Below, in pieces: positions 47,077 through 58,042 of a stretch of 58,060 nt of DNA (position 1 is the first letter of the stretch; every line of letters starts with the position of its first letter). Below the pieces are notes generated by a model that worked only from the letters and a program-made list of their open reading frames with translations, made no database searches and had not been told where the DNA came from. The stretch comes from Calycina herbarum. Taxonomy: Eukaryota > Ascomycota > Leotiomycetes > Helotiales > Pezizellaceae. The stretch lies in contig LLEY01000274.1 of the NCBI GenBank assembly GCA_001414485.1, positions 1-58,060 of the forward strand, read 5' to 3'. A program made the position numbers and the translations under genes.

Positions 47077-50000
47077 AGACGTTAGAATTATAACTTTATT
47101 AAAATAGTAGTAGATCTTCTAGCTCTAGATAAGAAATAACACTGAAACGCTAAGTTATATATAGCTAATATAACTAAGCTAGTTAGTATAAACACTTCGG
47201 TTAAAAAGACTGCTTTTTAATCCTTATCTAGTTTAATACTAAAACCCTTACTACTTATAAGCAGATCCTTCTCTACTGTTTAGACTACTTTAAGAATATT
47301 TAAAACCACCTCTACTAGCGAACGCTAAAAGACTCTAGACCGAGTCCTAGCCGGTACGACGTACTACTACTATAGTAAGCCTAGGTACTATAAAACCGAC
47401 TGCTCTTAGCTACCTAGTATTAAAGAAATAGTCTAAGAAGCAGACGAAGATAACCTATAAGTTCTTATAAAGTACCTCGATTCTAACCTAAATTAGAGAG
47501 AAAACGAGGCAGCCTAGGTAAAGACTCCTTCCTAGGCTTATATAAATATAATCTATTAAATCTCGACCTTTCTAGACTTATAAAAGGAAACTAATTCCTT
47601 ATAAATATAATACTTAGTATATATAGATACAGTGTTAAAACTCGAGCTTTAATAGATATAGAAGCGAATAGATTCCTATTCTTAAATCGACCTCTAGCTC
47701 TATAGCTATTCTAATTATTAGATATATAGATTCGAAAACTACTCTACTTAGTATCTATTTATAGATATAATAGTAGTATTAAGAGTAAAGTAATATAGTT
47801 TATATAACTATATTTAAACCTAGATCGACGTCGTATCTGAAACTGCCTCTTTATAGTCCTAGACCTTAGATAATAAGACCTAATTATTAGAAATAAATAG
47901 TTAAAACATTTTAATATTCTTCTTAACCCTGCTAGGAATCAACTTATTTAGCTAGCTGAAACTCTACCGACTTCTTACTTTAGAAAGGAGATCTTACTTT
48001 CTCTAACTTCTAGCTAGAACTAGAAGTCTTATTTAAATACATAGTCGGATATAAACTAAAGAGATCACGCTCTCTATTAAGATAAAAAGCGAATAAATAG
48101 TAAGCTCTTAGCTAAGTTATTACTATTATCTATAATATTAACTCTCGACGTCTACCTCTCTAACTCTAATCTGAAACCTCTCTAACCTACTAGTATAGCT
48201 TAGATAGATCGGACCCTATACTCTTTTATTAGTAAAATAAGTATAAATACTTTATATTTTAATATAAAGTAATCTAATACTAAGTTCTTTATAATAAGTA
48301 TCTACGAATTAGATCGGATTATTAACGAAAGATTAGCTCTGCTCTTAGATAACGCTGAGACTACGGACCTAATATAGTCCTAACTCTCTTAATATTACTC
48401 GTTATTCTAGGATATATTCTTAAAAGCAGCCTTAGATAAACTTCTCTCTTACTACGTATATAACTATAAAATCACCTTAAATAAACCTCTTCCTACCTTC
48501 TACTCCTCTCTATATCGACAGTTAACTACAAAGCTATAAGTAACAAAAGAGTATCTTATAGATAATTTAAATAAAGGATTTATTATTAATAGTAATAGCT
48601 CTTTTATCTTACTAGTACTCTTTGTTAAAAAGCCTAATAGTAATAAGCTACGGTTTTATATCGATTATTAGAAACTAAATACTCTTATCTAAAATAATCT
48701 CTACCTAATCCCTCGTATTAACGAACTTATTTCAAGACTAAGGAAAGCTAAGATCTTTACTAAGTTAGATATATAATAAGCTTTCTACTATATCTGAATA
48801 GATTCTAACTTAGAAGAGATAACCACGTTTAGAACTAGGTATAGAATATATAAATATAAGGTCCTTTCTTTTAGACTCTATAATAGACTCGCTATCTACT
48901 AACGTTATATAAACAACGTCTTAATCGACTACTTAGATAACTTCTATATCGCTTACTTAGATAATATACTAATCTATTTAGATAATATCAAAGATTATAA
49001 AAAATAAGTAAAGATAGTTCTAAATCAGCTCTAAGAAGCAGGACTTTAAGTAGATATTAAAAAGAGCGAATTTAATATTATCTAAGTTAAATATCTCGGT
49101 TATATATTAACTATAAAAGGACTCGAAGTAGACTCTAATAAAGTAGAACCTCTACGAAACTAGGTCTAACCTAGTATTATAACAGGTGTAAAGTCTTATC
49201 TAGGTTTTTATAGATTCTATAGATAATTTATCAAGAACTTTAGTAAAATCGCAAAACCTCTAACTACTATAACACGGCCTTTAGAGCTGTTTTAGTAAAC
49301 ACCTGAATACGAAGAAGCTTTTAAAGAATTACAAACCTAGCTACTCTTAGTTTAAGCTTTATACTACTTCGACTCTAAATATCCTACGAAGCTAGAGACA
49401 GACTCTTCTAATAGAGTAATAGTAGGTATATTCTCTTAATAATATAGTAATCGTTAGTATTCTATAGGTTTCTATTTCTACGTCCTAGTCGGATATAAAA
49501 CAAACTAGGAAATCTACGATAAGAAACTGTTTATAATTATAAAAGCGTTTAGAAAATAGTAACCTAAGCTTATATTATATCAGAACTATATTAACGTTTT
49601 CTTAGACTATAGATCCTTAGAATACTTTATAATAATAAAGCTACTTACTTCTAAGTAAGTATAATAGATAGAATTCCTCTCTAACTTTAATTTCTAGATC
49701 TAATTTATATCTAGAAAGAATAATTAAAAGACAGATATACTAACTAGATAGGAGTAAGATATTAGAATATAAGATTAAGTTAAGTTAGATAGCCGCTTAC
49801 GTACTCTTCTTAGACCTATTAGGCTTAACCTCTAAATCAACGCCGACCTTACTTAGACCTTTTAAGTAATATCTCTTTTTATAATTAAGTTAGATATTAT
49901 CTCTAGGTCTAGATCGGATCTGATTTAGAAGCTAAGGACAGCTAATATATAATTATTTAAGAAGAAACGTAGAGAACTTAAGAATAGTTATACTATCTTA

Positions 50001-51489
50001 TCTAATAATTTACTCCTATTTAAAGAACGGCTTTATATCGAAAGAAATACTAAACTCTATACGAATCTAATTTAAGAAGCCTATAACTAAGTATCTAGTA
50101 CTTACCTAAGTACTCGAAAGATATACTAGTTACTAGTATCTACCTACTACTAGGTTAGTATAGGTTCGGACTATAAGCTATACATAGCTAACTATCGAGC
50201 TTATAGATACTCTTATCCTTAATAGACTAAATAATAAGGATTTCTCTATCTACTACTAGTACTAGATTACCTGATATAGTATATATATATAGACTTTAAG
50301 TTATTTCTAAAGAATAAGTATAGATATAATACTATACTAGTATTTATTAACCGCCTTAGAAAGAATTTAGTATCTATTCCCTACTACTCTACTATTAATA
50401 CTAGAGGATTAGCCTAGTTTTTTATATAATAGATCTATTATTTTAGTTACTACTCTAAATCGATTACGTCTAATAGAGGACCTTAATTCGTCTTAGCTTT
50501 TTAGACGGAATTCTATCGTATTATTAGTATTAAGCTTAAGCTCTCTATAGCTTACTATAAATAAATAGATAGTTAGACAGAGATTATAAACCGATATATC
50601 GATTAGAGGCTAAAGCCTTTCGTAACCTACTATTAGAATAACTAGAGCGAGTTGATCCCTCTTATAAACAGAGTATAAATAACTCTTCTATACTCGTCTA
50701 TTAGTATAACCCTGTATTAGCTTAAGTTCAGGCTTAATTCGCGAACCTCGTAGGATTAGAATACTCCTAGGACCTCTATTCCCTAGAAACGACTAAATTA
50801 TAATAAGGCAGTTAAGATAGCTATACGTATATACTCTATCTAAAACATAGCTAAAGATAATATAAGCAAAGCCTAGTAGAGAATATAAGATAGTACGAAT
50901 TAGTACTAAAGAGCTATCGACTAAGACGTTAGTAATAGAGTTTACTTATTAACTAAGAATCTTAAGATAAATCAACCTAGCCGAAAGCTAGCTAAATAGT
51001 AGACTAGACCTTTTAAAATACTAGAACGTGTAGAATACTCTTATAGACTAAAACTCCTAGAAGGATTATTAATCTATAATATTTTTACTATAAACGTACT
51101 ATCTAAAGATTCGAATACCTCTCTACCTAGATAAGAAGCCCTAGAGCCACCCTTAGAAATTATTCAGAGTATATAAGAATAAGAAGTTTAAGAAATTCTC
51201 GGCAGTAGACTTTTTAGAAGATAACTATAATACTAGGTTAGATAGGTTAGTTACGATATAGACTCTACCTAGTATCCTACTAATAATTTTTAAGGTTTAC
51301 TATACCTTCTAAGAGACTTCTATACTAAATATCTAGACGAACCAGGACTGCTCTAACTCCTCTCTAAATAGATCTAAGTATAAGAGGTAGATAAGAACTA
51401 ATAACTAAGTTACTACTAAAAACAAACCTCGATACTACCTCGGCTATAATACAAAGCCTCGGAGACGAGTCTTTTTCAAGAGAGAGGGA

Positions 51490-51808
51490 TATAATAGCTC
51501 GCTATTAAGAATAAGAGTTACTAAGGTTATATACGTACTAGATAGAATACGGTTCAGAGTATAGGAATGCTAAGAGTTACGTGGAATATAAGAGTTACGT
51601 ATTCGAGTATTAGAATATCTGGTTTAGACCTCTAAGTCTATTATTATTATCTAAACTCTTTTATATATAGATGCTCTTACTCTTAGTATTAGGAAAGGTT
51701 AATTTAATCTTTTCCTTCGTATTTAGAGTCTAGTATCTAAGTATGTTATTCTACGGAACGTACTTCTATATACCTCTTTTATAGTATTATCTATTTCGTA
51801 CTATTATA
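51490..51808 (+). repeat. 3' LTR of element C
   Basis: It is the partner of 38154-38472, preceded by a purine tract and followed by ATTAC. Confidence 0.93.
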
Positions 51809-52389
51809 ATTACTATATATAGAAAACTACTAAATTAATAATATTAAGTATTAACGAATATATACTAAAATCAGTTTTTATAAATATATACTAAATATAA
51901 GCTTTAATAGACGTTTTAAGAGTATAGTTTAAAAGAGAGATACTTTTATTATTTATATATTTACTTTATTATCTAGTTCTTCTTTTATACTAATTTTATA
52001 AGAGTAAAACGATTATACTTACCTTTACTTCTTATATCTTAAAAAACCTATATATAATATCGAATATTAGTATAAGATAGTAGATATATATAGAGAGAGT
52101 ATTAGAGAGCGTTCTACTATTATCTTAAGTATTAAAGATTATATATTCTATAGCTTTCTTAAAAGAACGACCTCTTACTTCGATTATATATATAAGCTTC
52201 TTAGAGACGATTATAGAGTACTTATATATCTTCTACTCTCCTCGAATTAATATAATAATAGCTTTAATCCTAATAGTAACCTTTAGAACGATTACGCTTA
52301 GTAGAGAGTATACGAGAGAAGTAGATATTTATAGAAGAAGAAGTAGCTTAAGATAATATAGTTTAGGTATAATCCTTTAAATTAATTAT

Positions 52390-53480
52390 ATATAATATAA
52401 TCTATTTAATATTATAAAAGCAATTTTTAAAGTACCTCTTAGCTCTCTTTTTTATACTCTCTTCTTTATCTATATATAGTATTTACTTTTATAAAAAGCC
52501 TTTAAAGCTATTATAATCGAGAGAGATATACGCTTATTTATAGTATTAGTAGATAGAGGTCTTAAGGTTTTTAAAGCTCGATTTAATAGAATTAAATTAA
52601 GAATAATATAGAAGTAAGTATACTACTATTACCTCTCTCTTCTTATATATCTCTACTACTTATAAGCTTCAGTAGATAGAGTAATTATCTATTATAATTA
52701 TATCTTAATCGCTAAGCGCTCTATTATATTATAGTAGGATATCTTCCTCTAACTACTTCTTAAATATCTCGGCTATAATCGCTTCTTAGAATATAATAGA
52801 CGATAGCTATCTATCGAGCGTATATACTAGTAATATACTCTAAACTCTCGATTACTTTAACTACCTCTTAGAGTATACTCTTATTCTAATTAGCGCCTAT
52901 CTATATCGTTGTACGCTAGTAGTCTTATTAGAGGTAGATTTATTAAGGAATATAAGTCTCTTTCCCTCCTACTTAGCTGATTTATCTCTCTATACTTATA
53001 TTAATTAAAGATCCTACTAACTTACGAAGTAGTCTAACTTCTTATATAATATCCCTATACTCTTATATATCTTACAAATCTACTACTTCGAGAGCCGAAG
53101 ATCGAATACGTTGTATATATAATCCGCTACCTTATCTACTATAAGCTTATTATCTTATGCTAGGAGCTCTTAAACAAACGCCTTTACTGTAGTATTCTAG
53201 GCGGTTCTAGTTCCTAGTTTAGCTTTATAGCGAGGATAAGAAGTAAGAGCTACTTCTACTACGAGCTCTTGTTTAATATTACGTATAGATACGCTACTAT
53301 ATTTGAACTCTCTAGCTATCTCTGCGAAGTTGGTGTTATTATACCTTGCCCTAGCTCGAATCGCTATTTTAATCGTAGTATAACGATCGGGATCAATTTA
53401 AGGTACTATAGTAGAACTATATATATAGAAGGATTAGGATATATCTTTAAAAGCCTTAATATTACACGTATAGTGGTATT
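52390..53480 (-). pseudogene. Transposase of element F (DDE_3, Tc1/mariner-IS630 superfamily), RIP-degraded
   Basis: Minus strand. An N-terminal helix-turn-helix reads FAEIAREFKYSSVSIRNIKQ (near 53270-53330), followed by DKVADYIYNVFDLRLS and ICKIYKSIGILYKKLDYF. The catalytic core starts at LIFLNKSTSN (near 52930), where the family has Asp-Glu: both changes fit TpG to TpA mutation. The second Asp is kept in IIIIDNYSIY (near 52670). The third motif reads YYS..FNSIKSSFKNLK (near 52590), with Lys in place of the family Glu, again a TpG to TpA change. The order and spacing match DDE_3 transposases. No intact frame remains. Confidence 0.85.
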
Positions 53481-53493
53481 AATCGAATAAGTG

Positions 53494-53600
53494 GTTATTT
53501 AGCTAATTTTCTATACAGCCTCCTAGGCACGATTATAGTACACAAAACGCTCGGATTATAAAAAAAGTGGGCAAATTCAAGCTTAACTCGCAACTGACTG
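53494..53600 (-). repeat. Right terminal inverted repeat of element F
   Basis: Its reverse complement begins CAGTCAGTTGCGAG and matches 25721-25828. It is followed by TA. It and the adjacent 230 bp keep noticeably more CpA/TpG than the interior. Confidence 0.92.
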
Positions 53601-53602
53601 TA

Positions 53603-53909
53603 ACATTAAAAAGAGAAGATATATTTCCTTGGTAAGTTTCTTTGTTGAATTTGTTAATATAGTCTTTATCAGATAGCCACTATTAAAAAGTTGATGAAAC
53701 TTGTGATGTTTATTACATATATGAACCTATGGGCCTTGAGACAATTCATCGCCAGCCCCCGAACACAAATATTATTCCTATGCCTACAATTATTCGCAAT
53801 CTCAAATGAATTTGGCCTGATAGCGGAAACTACATGTTTTCCTCGTGTTTCATTTGTAGCCTGGCTCTTTTGAATTACACCAAACACCCGACCTCATTTG
53901 TAAACCCGT
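53603..53909. other. Flank between the nest and the broken membrane protein gene
   Basis: Normal base composition returns immediately after the TA at 53601. The stretch contains no gene; it is presumably the 3' flank of the minus-strand gene to the right. Confidence 0.4.
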
Positions 53910-54960
53910 CTACACCTCCGTCATAACTGGTTGATAGTTGCCAGGGACGGCTTCCTCGGTACTCGAGGCATCCGCTTTTCTCCTCGCCCACCTCTCAGCG
54001 TTTCTCTCGTCCAATAGCTCCACTGGACCGTCCTTCATAGCAAATGCATACCATGCAAGTCCAGCACAGATCAGCCCCATCCCGAGAAACCAAACCCCAA
54101 ACGCCGGATGTTCTAATGACCTCCACGGAAGAGGGTAATAGTCGATGCCGAACGTTATTACAGCAATAGGAAAATTGCGTGCAAAAATCGAGTAAAAACA
54201 AGCTAAAAAGCTTTTCTTTTTCCCCCGAGCTCCACTCCACACGCACATGCCAATATACGCCACAACAGGAGAGATGGTAACGCCCGTAAAATTGTTGCCG
54301 CTGCGTTTGTTGGCCATAAAGCATGCTGCGAAGAGAGCAGCACCCCGAGACTGAAACAGCAAATTGTCCAAGACCAGCTCCGTGTAAGGCGAAAGATTTT
54401 TGCATCGAGCACAAACCAGAGACCGACGGTTGCACCTGGTATGGAAGAAAAATACCATAACTGTAGAACAATCTGTGCTTGGAGACGTGACAACTTGTCG
54501 TTGGCGTCTGACGTCCCGCAGACGAGAAAGTGGTTGATCAACCCCAAGAAGAAGAGAGCAATAGACGCTAATTTGCAGAAAAATAGAAAACTATCATTCT
54601 CCATGACAGCTTATCCTCGCCTTCTTTGGCACCATGTATAGGCATACCGTAGAAAAATAGGACCAGTCGTTCTTCGTGGGTTCTGGAAGCTTTAATAGCC
54701 TGGTTGACATGCTGTTGCACAACTCCATGAAACGGCCTTGAGTATGGTGCGAGGTTCCTTCGTCAATTTTGAGACTATGGGCCATGCCCACCAGAGGATG
54801 ACAACTTTAAAGATCGTCCAAAGGAATGCGGTTTTAGAAGGTCCGGATTCGATACACGAAGGGTTCGTCACATCATCAATCACTGAATTAACCGCATCAA
54901 TGAGAGGGTCCGACAGAATCGGAGAAGACTGATCCTGGGACTGGAGAGAAAAGAAGTGAG
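53910..54960 (-). pseudogene. Broken multi-pass membrane protein gene
   Basis: Three minus-strand pieces appear to form one protein. Piece 1 (about 54950-54700) contains SSPILSDPLIDAVNSVIDD and the hydrophobic TIFKVVILWWAWPIV. Piece 2 is in the same frame (54604 to about 54390) with FFCKLASIALFFLGLINHF and GATVGLWFVLDAKIF. Piece 3 is shifted by one base (about 54390-53910), with LVLDNLLFQSRGAALFAACF, VAYIGMCVWSG, NFPIAVITFG and FGVWFLGMGLICAGLAWYAF, ending in an acidic tail (MTEV then stop). Between pieces 1 and 2 the frame has two TAA codons, and between 2 and 3 a frameshift. No intron explains either break well. At least five hydrophobic helices are visible. I do not recognise the family. 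It lies 310 bp from the transposon nest. Confidence 0.5.
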
Positions 54961-57184
54961 GTAGATACGCAAAATGTGAGTTGACAACCCTTTCGTTGGG
55001 TCTTTGTTGGCTTCGATTCCAGGTTCGTTCTGGGGTGTCAAGTGGAACTTGATGGCGCCTTCCTCTTTCTTAAATAGCCATCTGCGACCGAGGCTCTACA
55101 GGTAAGGATCGAAAGCCTAAATCGAGCTGAAAGCCCTTGTCCAAGTTGTCTCAACATGCTTCTCGCAAAAGAAAATATGCGACCTCACCAATTATACTTG
55201 ATTTGGGATATTGGTTTCAGGTATTTTAGTATGTCAAAATCAGCCGCACCGGAGAGTGCAGCAGTCTAGCGAATTGTGGCGGCGTGGTGCGCGAGGCGAG
55301 AGGGTCTAGGCAATCGGAATTGTTGTGGCTGGGGATCTAGATGGAGAAAGACATAATCACGACAGTATTGATAATTCATTGAATTAATAGTGATTTTGCA
55401 AAGGACGCAGACTTGACCCTTCGGGAGGAATTTGGAGAGCTTTAGATTGCACCTCATTTCAACCCCTGCCTAAAGGGAGGAAGGGTTTGGGAAGAGGGGG
55501 AAGGGGGTATGGTCTAGAAATAAAGACCGCAAGAAGGAAGTGGAACTTCATGACTGGTACAATACTTGTAAGCTTATGAGCATCTATGGGAAAGAGCAAG
55601 TCCGTGCCAAATTCGCACCTCACATAACCTCAGACATGGTAAGACATCGAGGGTAACACCCCAAGAATTGGAAGAAAAGAGTCAGTCACCAGAACGCAAC
55701 CAAAACCAGCAATAAGAGCCCTCTGGAATATCTGTCGTGCGAGAAGATGGAAAGCAATCGGATCAGTGAAAGAAGCACGCCTATTTTTCCATCAACAGTG
55801 CGTGGGGACATTGTCAAATATGTTGGTGGAAAAGAACCCTGCTTCTTGGATTGTAGTGAGTTGAGGTTTAGGAGAGGGTGGTGTCGTTGATGGAGAAGAG
55901 AATTTCCCAAATGGGGTTGATTGTAGAGGCAGAGGAAGAGGAGAGAGAGGAGGGACGGACATGAGAATAAATGGGAGAGGTTTTCTAATTCGTTTCCGTA
56001 TATTTTGTTGGGGAGAGAGGTGTTCGTTCCTTCCTCTGTAAGAGTTTAAGTGCTCGCGTGTCACGTCGAGTTTCCAATTGTTCTGTATTTTGGGGTTGAG
56101 AGGGAAGGAGCGATGAGGAGTGAAACCGGGACAAGGTGGAATACCTGGCACCGCACTACAGCTGGCAGGAACTTCCAGGTGATGAACAAATGAGAAAATT
56201 GTCTCTTGGAATACTCAAAAAGCATGATTCCAAAAATCCCTACACAATTTCTAATGGCTCTTCCCACTTTAGCGACGTGCTGATATTGATGTAACTCTAC
56301 CTGACAGCAATTACGTCTTATTTTAAATGAAACCATCCACTCAGCGTTGCTTACAAGTTATTTATTCGAACTTGTCACGAAAAAATGAACCACCATATCT
56401 CCCTGCTCCCCCTTGCTCCCTTGTTGTTTCTGCTTGCACGACTTCTCTCGGTATTCTTGAACACCCTTTTTACGCTTCTTCCTTAACCTTTACTGCTACA
56501 ATGGCCATGCTTTCGTACATACTACCAGACTAGCCAAGTTCCAACTTTCAAGTGATACACCCCGGCTTCCACCCAATAATATGTTGCTGGCCAGACTCTT
56601 TGCATCTTTTAGAGTAAATTTTTGGTTTTACTTCCGCGAGCCTTAAAAAGAAGGTCGAAAGTAATTTTTTACCCCGAGGGTAGAATGCTGACGGGTATTT
56701 ATTTTCTGAGTGCTGACAACACGGAATAGACGATGTGGATGAGCTATCTATTTTATTCCCTTCTACGCTTAGTTCCGTTGTTTTACCTGCTATAAGTGGA
56801 CTTTATACGTTGTAGACGATAATTTGAAAACAAGTGCAAAATCTTCGGCTCTTACTTTCAATTGTTTTATTTTTGAGAGCCTAGGCGGTCAGATTTGCTT
56901 TCTCTGAGCGGGTTTTCTAAAAATATCTTGAAGTCCAAAAGCCGCAGCTCTTTCAAGAAATATGGAAGATTGGAAAGGGAAAGTTTCTTGGGGCCACCCA
57001 ATTGATTTTGTTCTACAAGACAGAAGTTTCGAGTTTTTCCGAAATTTCGATTAAGCTACCAGACCTGGAGTAGGCCAATGGAAACAGTCTGGGGGCCAAA
57101 AATAAGAGTTGCAAGTAAGCCAAGCATTAGGGGCCGAAAATGTCACGAGTAAGCTAACAATCATCCAGTAACCTGACACCAGAC
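54961..57184. other. Intergenic, no gene recognised
   Basis: Several short frames occur, the longest at 55792-56151 (-), 119 codons with a GTG start and Pro/Ser-rich composition. None shows a domain. A 5' region of the broken membrane gene is expected near 54960-55300. No RNA gene or repeat was found. Confidence 0.4.
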
Positions 57185-58042
57185 TTAGGACGTCTCAGCA
57201 ACTCCGTCCATAACATCGACTGCTTCCCTAAACACTTGAACCAAATCCTCCTCCAATCCAGGAGCAATCCGCAACATATTTTCCTTAAGTCCAAACTCAC
57301 CAATCCACTCCAACCGGTCATTGTAAAGACCTTTCACATACGCAAACATCAGAGTCTTGGTTGCACCAAAATGTGGTCCGATATGAACTTGGACGGCCTC
57401 GTAAAAGACCTTCATTTTCGCCACACTTTCGAACTCCAAGCTGAGGAGACATCCGTATCCAGTTTTGAATTCAGATGTATCGGGACGTTTCCAGGGTTCA
57501 TAATTCGCTAAGGACTTGGGGCTGGTTGTTGGATAGAAGACGGATTTTATGGCGCTTGAGGGGGAACTCGCTTTGCTGACGAGGAAGGAAACAAGATCCG
57601 TTGTTATTGTTTGGCATTTTTGGGACGTGGAGAGGTATGTTCTGCTATTTTGGGCAAGTACTTCTGCATCAAGATCGGAATACCCGTTTTCGTATTGCTC
57701 ATGGAACAGTTTCTTCAAGGTGTTGAATCGAGGACGAAGAGGGTTCAAGACTGCCGAGCCCCCCATCACGTTGGCCATTCGACTAAAGCTCTTGGTCAAG
57801 CTTGTAACGAGAATGTCTGCTCCTGAGGTTCCAAGTAGATCGACATTGCAAAATGAACCAATGGTGTCATCGACGATCAAGAGAGTATCATATTCGTCCG
57901 CTAGTTGTCGTAACTTGAATAGATTGGGAACAGTGAGATTTGGATTAGTAGGAAACTCGCACCATATCGCTTGTACCTTTCTCCCCTCTCCCTTCTCCGA
58001 CTTTAGGAACTCTTCAAGTGGTTCCAGCTCATCATCTGTAAC
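57185..58042 (-). CDS. Cystathionine gamma-synthase-like PLP-dependent enzyme (3' part)
   Basis: An open minus-strand frame of 285 codons ends at TAA (57187-57185) and is cut at its 5' end by the window edge. It carries the hallmarks of the Cys/Met metabolism PLP family: FPTNPNL, LLIVDDTIGSF with the Asp that contacts the pyridine nitrogen, and TSLTKSFSRMANVMGGS with the PLP-binding Lys (codon 57793-57791). Near the C-terminus are HFGATKTLMF, LEWIGEFGLKENMLRIAPGLE and a final helix. The spelling SLTKSFS..A.VMGGS is typical of the fungal cystathionine gamma-synthase group (Str2/YML082W-like), which acts in trans-sulfuration from O-acylhomoserine and cysteine to cystathionine. Which substrate this copy uses cannot be told. 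The N-terminal half is not in the window. The last codons before the cut (VTDDELEPLEEFL) match the family, so coding continues up to the poly-G run. Confidence 0.88.
   Translation of the reverse strand, partial: VTDDELEPLEEFLKSEKGEGRKVQAIWCEFPTNPNLTVPNLFKLRQLADEYDTLLIVDDTIGSFCNVDLLGTSGADILVTSLTKSFSRMANVMGGSAVLNPLRPRFNTLKKLFHEQYENGYSDLDAEVLAQNSRTYLSTSQKCQTITTDLVSFLVSKASSPSSAIKSVFYPTTSPKSLANYEPWKRPDTSEFKTGYGCLLSLEFESVAKMKVFYEAVQVHIGPHFGATKTLMFAYVKGLYNDRLEWIGEFGLKENMLRIAPGLEEDLVQVFREAVDVMDGVAETS

Larger units (their letters stand above)
38600..51300 (+). pseudogene. gag-pol remnant of element C, split by element D
   Basis: Gag lies at about 38600-39759 and continues after D at 47077-47500, where a CCHC zinc knuckle is visible but with its first cysteines turned to Tyr (near 47365-47405, YYSKPRYYKTDC). 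The protease is at about 47650-47900 (ALIDIEAN), reverse transcriptase at about 48480-49200 with AYLDNILIYL (48951-48981), RNase H at about 49260-49700, integrase at about 50000-50900, and a chromodomain at about 51150-51300 (EILGSRLFRR, then YPTNNF). Insertion of D disrupted gag upstream of the zinc knuckle. RIP stops occur throughout. Confidence 0.88.
38154..51808 (+). mobile_element. Element C: Ty3-type LTR retrotransposon (chromodomain class), inserted in F and interrupted by D
   Basis: Two LTRs of 319 bp (38154-38472, 51490-51808) are flanked by ATTAC (38149-38153; 51809-51813). A purine tract aagagagaggga lies directly before the right LTR, fixing the plus orientation. Without element D and its duplicated AGACG the element is about 6.3 kb. 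The LTR termini TG...CA now read TA...TA, as RIP predicts. Confidence 0.93.
25721..53600 (-). mobile_element. Element F: Tc1/mariner-superfamily transposon, outermost host of a six-element nest
   Basis: Inverted repeats of about 108 bp, 25721-25828 and 53494-53600, both begin CAGTCAGTTGCGAG and are flanked by TA (25719-25720; 53601-53602). Removing the inserted elements E, B(+A) and C(+D) with one copy of each target duplication leaves about 4.39 kb: 25721-27399, 33509-33713, 37438-38153 and 51814-53600. The right arm encodes a DDE_3 transposase on the minus strand; the left arm has a second, unidentified reading frame on the plus strand. Everything inside the inverted repeats is RIP-mutated (CpA/TpG nearly absent, CpG retained). 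A size of 4.4 kb with a second reading frame is large for this superfamily, which is usually 1.3-2.5 kb with one gene. Confidence 0.88.

Noticed and set aside
53269..53490. Plus-strand frame of 73 codons at the right end of the nest
   Set aside because: Antisense to the helix-turn-helix region of the element F transposase, which explains the open frame.
25721..53600. A Starship-like or Polinton-like giant element
   Set aside because: The 27.9-kb size and long inverted repeats invited this, but no tyrosine-recombinase captain, polymerase B or capsid-type gene is seen, and the length is fully explained by identified nested TEs with their own target duplications.
55792..56151. Minus-strand frame of 119 codons
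   Set aside because: GTG start, low-complexity Pro/Ser composition, no recognisable motif.
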